Shown: one piece after another, positions 58,765-64,000 of the stretch
Numbering within the stretch: the first letter of the stretch is position 1
Layout: each line of letters starts with the position of its first letter
Source: Euryarchaeota archaeon
Lineage (GTDB): Archaea > Thermoplasmatota > SW-10-69-26 > JACQPN01
Reading direction: 5' to 3'
NCBI GenBank assembly: GCA_016207515.1
Contig: JACQPN010000015.1
Coordinates: forward strand, 120,500 to 184,499
DNA length: 64,000 nucleotides
The notes under the pieces: generated by a model
Databases searched by the model: none
Told to the model about the DNA's origin: nothing
What the model saw: the letters and a program-made list of their open reading frames with translations, nothing else
Position numbers and translations under genes: made by a program

Positions 58765-58859
58765 GGCACGGTGCTCCTTCTACCAGGCAGGCGTGCCGCG
58801 TAAATCAAGGTAGCGGCAGAGAGACGGCGTGACCAGGTCGTAGAACGCCCTAGCGGCCA

Positions 58860-59651
58860 TCATCCCGTTTTCCACTTTGGTTCCCGCTTCTCGGCGAAGG
58901 CCCGCCTCGCTTCCTTGTTGTCCTCCGAATCGCGAAGCGGGTCGGCCAGAGCCTGTTCGAGCCTGAGTCCCTCATCGAGTGTCTTGCCGAAGCCTTGGAG
59001 CACCGCCTCGCGGGCCGCCCGGACCGCGGCCGGTGAACGGCTGGCGATCGTGTCGGCAAGGGCAAGCGCGCCCGGCATGAGAGCCCGCCGAGGCACCACG
59101 CGGCTAACGAGGCCAATCTCAAATGCGCGTTTCGCGTCAATCGCGTCTCCCGATAGGATCATTTCGAGGGCGACACCTACGTTCACGGTGCGGGGAAGGC
59201 GTTGGGTGCCTCCCTGTCCCGGGATTATCCCCCACTTGGTCTCCGGGAACGCGAATGTCGCGTTCTCCGCGGCCAACCGGATGTCGCATGCCAAGGCCAA
59301 CTCCAATCCGCCCCCGAGGCAATGACCATTGATGGCGGCGATCACGGGTTTGCCGACGTCGAGGTTACGGGTTATCCCGCCGAGGCCCGGTTCGCGGTTC
59401 CAGACTTCGACGCGGTCCTTGGCCGGCACCCTCGAATACCATTCGCCCATCCTCTTGAGGTCGGCTCCGGCGCAGAACGCCTTGTCGCCTGCGCCCGTGA
59501 GGACGGCACATCGCAGCGAGGGATCGTCGCGGTACTTCTTCCACGCCGCGACGAGCAGGTCGTTCGTTTCCGGGTCGATGGCGTTCATCGATTCGGACCG
59601 GTTCAACGTGATGAGCGCCACGTGTCCCTTCGCCTCGAAATCGACGGCCAT
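58860..59651 (-). CDS. Enoyl-CoA hydratase/isomerase
   Basis: About 263 residues from ATG 59651 (MAVDFEAKGHVALITLNRSE). Crotonase signatures: AFCAGADLKRMGE (first oxyanion loop), PVIAAINGHCLGGGLELALACD (second) and FAFPETKWGIIPGQGGTQRL, with the catalytic Glu positions of hydratases in GGGLE and PETKWG. It acts on fatty or branched-chain enoyl-CoA, complementing the acyl-CoA dehydrogenase at 16503. The C-terminal helices are complete. Confidence 0.93.
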   Translation of the reverse strand: MAVDFEAKGHVALITLNRSESMNAIDPETNDLLVAAWKKYRDDPSLRCAVLTGAGDKAFCAGADLKRMGEWYSRVPAKDRVEVWNREPGLGGITRNLDVGKPVIAAINGHCLGGGLELALACDIRLAAENATFAFPETKWGIIPGQGGTQRLPRTVNVGVALEMILSGDAIDAKRAFEIGLVSRVVPRRALMPGALALADTIASRSPAAVRAAREAVLQGFGKTLDEGLRLEQALADPLRDSEDNKEARRAFAEKREPKWKTG

Positions 59652-59779
59652 CGGGCGGGAATCGCGCGCCCGGTAGATGAAATCGACCGGCGTTGGTTCC
59701 CAAAGGGCGGTCTCGAAGAGCATCCGACCTTCCCGGCGTGGACACCTTCATGCCAAGGAGGGCACGATACATACGTGAC

Positions 59780-60904
59780 ATGGCGAACGTGAGGGTATTC
59801 GATTCGATGACGCCGCCGGGTGAGCGAGTCGAGCCGCTGGGTAAGGCGGTCGAGATGTGGCGCGCAGGAGGGGCCGGGAAACTGACGTGCACTGCGTGCG
59901 CCCGCTACTGCACCCTCTCCGAGGGCCAGACCGGGTTGTGCGGCGTGAGGCAAGTGGTCGATGGCAAGCTCCGCCTCAACGTCTACGGGCGGGTGATCAC
60001 GGGTCGCGTGGACCCAATCGAGAAGAAACCGGTCCAACACTACATGCCCGGGACGCGTATTTTCAGCGTCGCGACGACGGGCTGCAATTGGCTCTGCCAA
60101 TTCTGCCAGAACTTCGAGATAAGTCAACGGCGGATGGTGGCGGGGGAGGAGTTGGGCCCGAAGGAGGTCGTCGACATGGCGATCGAGAGTCGCTCCCACG
60201 GCATCGCATACACATACAACCAGCCGAGCATCTTCATGGAGTTCGCTCGCGACATCGGGCTTGAGGGGCGTAGACGCGGCCTGTTCAACATCTTCGTCTC
60301 CAACGGTTACGACACCCCAGAGGGCGTCAATGAGATGAAGAAGTTCCTCGACTGCATCACGGTCGATTTCAAGGGGAACGGCGAGGCGGGATTCGTCCGC
60401 AAGTACATCGGTGTCCCTTCGCCAGAACCCATTTTCGAGACACTCCATCGACTCCGGAGCGAGACGAAGATACACGTCGAGATTACCGACCTTGTCGTCC
60501 CCGAAGTAGGTGACGACCTTGACGCTTGTCGCGATCTTTGCAAGCGCGTGTACGATGAATTCGGCGAGTTGATGCCGATCCATTTCCTGCGGTGGCACCC
60601 CGATCACAAGATGATGGACCTGCCGCTCACGCCGATCAAAACCCTTGAAAAGCACTACGTGGTCGCGAAGGACGTCGGCCTGAAGTACGTGTACATCGGC
60701 AACACGCACGGCCACCCGCTCGAAGACACGTACTGTCATGGGTGCGGGAAGGTGGTGATCGACAGGTTCGGGTTCGAGATCCGGTCCTGGCAACTCGACA
60801 CTCGTGGTCGGGACAATTCCTGCAGACACTGCGGCACGAAGGTGCCCATCGTAGGGCGGCTCGATCCGGCATTCGAGGAGGAACGGTTCTTCGGGGTCGT
60901 CTGA
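59780..60904 (+). CDS. amrS: Radical SAM protein of the AmmeMemoRadiSam / PflA-like type
   Basis: About 374 residues. An N-terminal Cys cluster (CTACARYCTLSEGQTGLCGV) precedes the radical SAM motif ATTGCNWLCQFCQNFEISQR (CxxxxxCxxC variant typical of AmrS/COG1180). Then come ESRSHGIAYTYNQPSIFMEF, the glycine-rich region FNIFVSNGYDTPEGV and DFKGNGEAGFVRKY, and a C-terminal zinc-like CHGCGK ... CRHCGTKVP. The two Memo/AMMECR1 partner proteins are not nearby. ATG 59807 is an alternative start. Divergent from the enoyl-CoA hydratase with overlapping upstream regions. Confidence 0.88.
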   Translation: MANVRVFDSMTPPGERVEPLGKAVEMWRAGGAGKLTCTACARYCTLSEGQTGLCGVRQVVDGKLRLNVYGRVITGRVDPIEKKPVQHYMPGTRIFSVATTGCNWLCQFCQNFEISQRRMVAGEELGPKEVVDMAIESRSHGIAYTYNQPSIFMEFARDIGLEGRRRGLFNIFVSNGYDTPEGVNEMKKFLDCITVDFKGNGEAGFVRKYIGVPSPEPIFETLHRLRSETKIHVEITDLVVPEVGDDLDACRDLCKRVYDEFGELMPIHFLRWHPDHKMMDLPLTPIKTLEKHYVVAKDVGLKYVYIGNTHGHPLEDTYCHGCGKVVIDRFGFEIRSWQLDTRGRDNSCRHCGTKVPIVGRLDPAFEEERFFGVV

Positions 60905-60981
60905 CCTCCACTGCAGGGTTTCGCCCCATTCGAGGCGTATTCCGTTGAAATCCTGAAATATCGAGCCGCGTCTTTTGGCCC

Positions 60982-61494
60982 GTGGGCCGCTATACGATCC
61001 GCCGGGCGACGCTGAAGGACCTTGAAACACTCGTCGCACAGCGTCGCGGCATGTTCCACGACATGGGCGATTACTCGAAGCGCGAACTCGACGAGGCCGA
61101 CCCCGTCTATCGCCGGTGGGCCGCGTCCCGGATGAAGCGCGGGAAATTGGTCGCATTCATCGCGGAGACGGCCGATGGGGCGGCGGTGGGAGGCGGCTGC
61201 GTTTGGCTGCAGGAACGCCAGCCTCGTCCGGGATGGCCGGGCGGGACTATTCCCTACCTTCTCTCGATGTACACCGAACCCGACCACCGCCGCAAAGCGT
61301 TGGCCTCTCGCATCGTGAAAGGAGCGATCACGTGGTGCAAGGAGAACGGGTACCGACGCTTGACGCTCCACGCCTCGAAACAGGGCCGCGGCGTCTACGC
61401 GGGCCTAGGGTTCGTCGACGGGTCCGAGATGAGGCTGGAGTGGGGACGGAAGAAGCGCCCACGCAAAGTCTCGAAGCGACGCCGAAAACGATAA
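60982..61494 (+). CDS. GNAT-family acetyltransferase
   Basis: 170 residues starting GTG. YTIRRATLKDLETLVAQRRG is the N-terminal strand-helix, PYLLSMYTEPDHRRKALASR holds the acetyl-CoA pyrophosphate-binding motif A (R-x-x-x-x-A/G), and RLTLHASKQGRGVYAGLGFV is motif B (Y-x-x-x-GF). The Lys/Arg-rich tail (KKRPRKVSKRRRKR) is unusual and may bind nucleic acid. The substrate is unknown. TATA-like GAAATATC (about 60954-60961) is about 25 bases upstream. Confidence 0.88.
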   Translation: MGRYTIRRATLKDLETLVAQRRGMFHDMGDYSKRELDEADPVYRRWAASRMKRGKLVAFIAETADGAAVGGGCVWLQERQPRPGWPGGTIPYLLSMYTEPDHRRKALASRIVKGAITWCKENGYRRLTLHASKQGRGVYAGLGFVDGSEMRLEWGRKKRPRKVSKRRRKR

Positions 61495-61529
61495 GGGATC
61501 AAGGCAACCCCGAGGCCCACTTGGCGCTT

Positions 61530-61760
61530 TCGCTCAATAAGCGGAGTGGGTCCGTCCGTACTTACGGATGACGCCCTGCGGCCGTCATCTGGAGTACGTC
61601 CGGGCCCACGCTCCGCTAGGGCTATTCATGGGTCTGTCCGTATTCTGCGCGGATTCGCTCCGCTCATCCGCTGGAATCCGAACTTCCCCCCCATCCTCGC
61701 CTTGGCTGCGCTCAGGCATCGGAGTGGGTCTGTCCGAACTTGCCGCGATTCTAAGGAGGA
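61530..61760. repeat. Degenerate repeats in the gene-free spacer 61.5-61.96 kb
   Basis: GGGTCYGTCCGNACTT-like sequence occurs near 61547-61563 and 61729-61743, with a weaker copy (GGGTCTGTCCGTATT) near 61630-61644. The stretches between contain CGCTCCGCT and GCTGCGCTCAGG elements, resembling scattered intergenic palindromes. No coding frame with a plausible protein is seen between 61495 and 61964. Confidence 0.4.
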
Positions 61761-61964
61761 AGATGCGACGACGGACCCCCCTATTGAGGGGGGAGTGAAG
61801 CAAGGGAATTAGAGCACGAAGCCCGTTTTTTGGGTGGGGCCATAAGCGGCCCCCTCAATTTTTCCCAATGGTCATGTTGTGGGGACCAAGTCAGTCCAAA
61901 AGCCCAACGGCCTCGACGGGAGGGGATTTCGAGTGAATCCCCGGTGACGACTGCCGTGAATATT

Positions 61965-62324
61965 CTACGTCTTGTGCCACTTGGCTTCGTTGCCATGACG
62001 TGTCTTTAGTGTATCCAAAAACTCGTGTCGTTCAACGTCATCGAGGTCAATGAAATGCCACAGTTGAAGCATGCCAGTTGCGGCATCGCAAGGCGCTGCG
62101 AAGAGAATCTGGAGATAGTCCGTCATGTCTAGTTTGTGGTCTGCCGAATGGGTGGACCGATGATGCTCGATCAATCTTTCGGCCAGGAAAAGGACCGACG
62201 CCGCCGTGAAGTCCTGCCATCCGGCTTGCGGTTCGTTCCCACATTCGAACGCGTATTCTGTGTGCCATTCCTTTCCGTCGGCAGACGACTTCAAGCGGAA
62301 AACACGGTATGTTCCTTTTGGCAT
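61965..62324 (-). CDS. Hypothetical protein
   Basis: About 119 residues from ATG 62324 (MPKGTYRVFRLKSSADGKEW). A mixed alpha/beta protein with several Trp/His residues (FAAPCDAATGMLQLWHFIDL). No family recognised. TATA-like AAATTAAGC about 25 bases upstream supports this start over 62453. It may be accessory: it lies between repeats and a secreted protein in a gene-poor end of the window. Confidence 0.5.
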   Translation of the reverse strand: MPKGTYRVFRLKSSADGKEWHTEYAFECGNEPQAGWQDFTAASVLFLAERLIEHHRSTHSADHKLDMTDYLQILFAAPCDAATGMLQLWHFIDLDDVERHEFLDTLKTRHGNEAKWHKT

Positions 62325-62373
62325 CGTCCAGCAAGCGACAGCGTTGCTTAATTTGTTTGCCCTCAGGTTAACG

Positions 62374-63609
62374 TCAAGGAGGGCCGAAGGACGTGCATTC
62401 GGGGTTCGTGCACCACGGTGCGAAGGGCAGAGTTCCTTGGTAACTGTCACCACCCGGCCCGATGGTCAAGAACGGCAACGAGAGCGTGGGTCCCGCCGTA
62501 GAATTCCACCAGTTGTAGCCAGCGGTGCTCATATCGGGCGGGCCTAGCGGCCCCCTCAAACCTACGGGCGGCGAAACAAGCCGGAGACCGGCGCAATTCC
62601 CAGCGAACGTATTTCCTGTAACGTTGATTACAGCTATCCCGATGGATGGCCGAGCGAGCGTTAAAGCGAAGCTGCATCCGTTCCCCGATTCGTAGCCATT
62701 CCTCACGAAACGGTTGGCGACCACGGTGACATCTCGGACCGCACCCACAACAGACCCGGCGTACCCGCCCTCGACCATGTTTCCCCTTAGCGCAACGAGG
62801 CAGGGATAGTTTACGCCATCCACATCATCAAACGCCCGCAACGACCCCCCCACGATACTGTTCTCGATTAGGAAAGTGGCGGAATCGTTTTCGTTTTGAC
62901 AGCCGCGGGTCTGGAATTGCACGACATCAACGCTGCCTATGGTGGAATTATCGATGTGGACACCCGCGGCGCAACGCGAAAATGCGCCGCCCAGGTCGAT
63001 GTGGGATGCCACGAACGAAGCGTTGTCAAACTCCACGTACCCTAGGGAGGAGTTCCTGACAAGGACACTGGCAGCGTCCACATAGAGGGCGGGGACCCCC
63101 GATGAGGCTATGCCCAGCAATGGTACGTCTTCGGTCGAGTTGGAGACGACAATTCCTCGGTTGCCGAGCGAAATATTCGAAATGGTGAAATGTCTGGAGA
63201 CGTTCGTGATGGTCAAGGCGCCAGATCCAAATGTCTGGTCCCCAAGCGGAGTGGTACATCGTCCAGCCAGCTGCTTCGGGGTGAAGGCAACATTCGACAT
63301 GTCCCACCCATCGATTTCGTATGGTGCCCCAAGAGACCCGTCGGCGGTGTCGCAATTTGTGACGCCCGTATCAACCCAGCCGCCGGCACCGTCAGGAATG
63401 CAGAACCCGCTGTCCCCTTCGATAAGTATTGGGCCACGTTGCGGGAGTACGGAAGCGGCGGTGGGAGTCCATCCAACGAGGGATAAGCTGACGACTAGAA
63501 CCGCACCGACCGCCCGTGAGAGTCTGGGACCATGCAAGCGCTGGAGTCTCCCGAGCTTCTTCGAGAGTCTATCGCTTAAATAAGGTTTCCTTGTCACGAT
63601 AGTTCCCAT
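62374..63609 (-). CDS. Secreted parallel beta-helix protein
   Basis: 411 residues. A basic N-terminus and hydrophobic stretch (RAVGAVLVVSLSLVGWTPTA) form a signal peptide ending near residue 53. The rest shows the repeated strand-turn pattern of right-handed beta-helices (VLVRNSSLGYVEFDNASFVA, VHIDNSTIGSVDVVQF, LVALRGNMVEGGY, VTVVANRFVRNGY, INVTGNTFAGNCAGL) with several N-x-S/T sites and paired Cys. Such proteins bind or cleave polysaccharide. It ends with NWWNSTAGPTL, a common terminal turn of these helices. No membrane anchor is visible. Confidence 0.7.
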   Translation of the reverse strand: MGTIVTRKPYLSDRLSKKLGRLQRLHGPRLSRAVGAVLVVSLSLVGWTPTAASVLPQRGPILIEGDSGFCIPDGAGGWVDTGVTNCDTADGSLGAPYEIDGWDMSNVAFTPKQLAGRCTTPLGDQTFGSGALTITNVSRHFTISNISLGNRGIVVSNSTEDVPLLGIASSGVPALYVDAASVLVRNSSLGYVEFDNASFVASHIDLGGAFSRCAAGVHIDNSTIGSVDVVQFQTRGCQNENDSATFLIENSIVGGSLRAFDDVDGVNYPCLVALRGNMVEGGYAGSVVGAVRDVTVVANRFVRNGYESGNGCSFALTLARPSIGIAVINVTGNTFAGNCAGLRLVSPPVGLRGPLGPPDMSTAGYNWWNSTAGPTLSLPFLTIGPGGDSYQGTLPFAPWCTNPECTSFGPP

Positions 63610-63874
63610 TGACGCGTTGGCCGCCGCGCTCCAGTTCCGTCAAGGGTGGCTTCCTTCTGTCCGCTCATGCGAAAATCTCCCCAGATACCCGTTTGGCAAC
63701 TAAACGTCTCATATCGCGCCTACGTGCGTCTGGCGTCATTCCCGCACGACCGTGCCGACCTGACGTAGGCCGTCGAACCTCGGCGGAAGCGAAATCGAAG
63801 CGGGACCGATTCGTCGGGGGACGGGACCTTGACCCATTTCCTGGCGCCAGAGCGTCTCTTGTAAGCGCCGGCCC

Positions 63875-63910
63875 AAAAGTGCCCAGAATCGCCATTTGAA
63901 AAGTGCCCAG
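63875..63910. repeat. Possible IS21-type element end
   Basis: AAAAGTGCCCAG occurs twice, at 63875-63886 and 63899-63910, 24 bases apart, separated by AATCGCCATTTG. Read on the minus strand (CTGGGCACTTTTCAAATGGC) this resembles the multiple terminal repeats of IS21-family elements. No istA/istB gene is within the window; the rest of 63610-64000 shows no gene. Confidence 0.35.
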
Positions 63911-64000
63911 TCCCATATTACGTTTTCCTGTCACCCGGCGCGCCGGGAATCATGATTCCGGCCCGCCTCTTCTGCTTCAATCGGTAGCTGTCTCCCTTGA

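Noticed and set aside
63665..63934. 89-residue minus-strand frame
   Set aside because: It starts within the IS-like repeats and has no recognisable domain or promoter; probably chance.

Overview
The window is GC-rich archaeal DNA. Archaeal markers are an Orc1/Cdc6 initiator, the small subunit of replication factor C, ribosomal protein L35Ae, CarS (CDP-archaeol synthase), a GPN-loop GTPase, form III RuBisCO and archaeal type IV pilus genes. Many genes start about 25-35 bases after a TATA-like box with no ribosome binding site, so leaderless transcripts seem common. The gene mix fits a heterotrophic euryarchaeote, perhaps an uncultivated high-GC Thermoplasmatota lineage; the lineage is inference.

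Layout. 0-5 kb: a minus-strand operon with a RecA-like ATPase, a small helical protein and a PolB2-type (degenerate) B-family DNA polymerase. The polymerase is split in its fingers region, and two toxin-antitoxin loci (RelBE-like and HTH-MNT/HEPN) lie between the halves. A 9-base motif, CACTTTCAC, precedes three genes of this locus. 5-10 kb: histidine kinase, Fpg-type glycosylase, zinc ribbon protein, L35Ae, Orc1/Cdc6, bifunctional nuclease. 10-18 kb: methylmalonyl-CoA mutase (two subunits) with its MeaB chaperone, a lipoprotein PPIase, acyl-CoA dehydrogenase, tRNA-Arg. 18-34 kb: a large pilus/adhesin cluster with two small pilins, a secretion ATPase, two TadC-like membrane proteins and three big pilin-anchored surface proteins, flanked by a RecA-like ATPase and a truncated paralogue of it. 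34-40 kb: a truncated glycosyltransferase, HAD phosphatase, DMT transporter, PurD-like ATP-grasp enzyme, SDR and DUF1684 protein.

40.08-46.43 kb is the most unusual part. The 3' end of a tRNA-Glu(CTC) gene (46355-46429) is repeated at 41895, 44129 and 40082. The four copies bound three tandem elements of about 1.8, 2.2 and 2.2 kb. All three share the same left end (about 45 bp) and right end (about 108 bp), including arms TTGCCCGTA / TACGGGCAA, yet none encodes an integrase. Each carries a different bicistronic module: a winged-helix protein followed by an AbiEii/MenT-like nucleotidyltransferase. This looks like an accretion array of minimal, non-autonomous integrative cassettes whose cargo is toxin-antitoxin/defence modules.

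46-64 kb is ordinary chromosome: gamma-carbonic anhydrase-like protein, nitrilase-family hydrolase, MazG-like protein, CarS, PyrE, PurD, GPN GTPase, ArgF, an anion transporter, RfcS, RuBisCO III, enoyl-CoA hydratase, a radical SAM enzyme and a GNAT. It ends with a repeat-bearing spacer, a beta-helix surface protein and a possible IS end.
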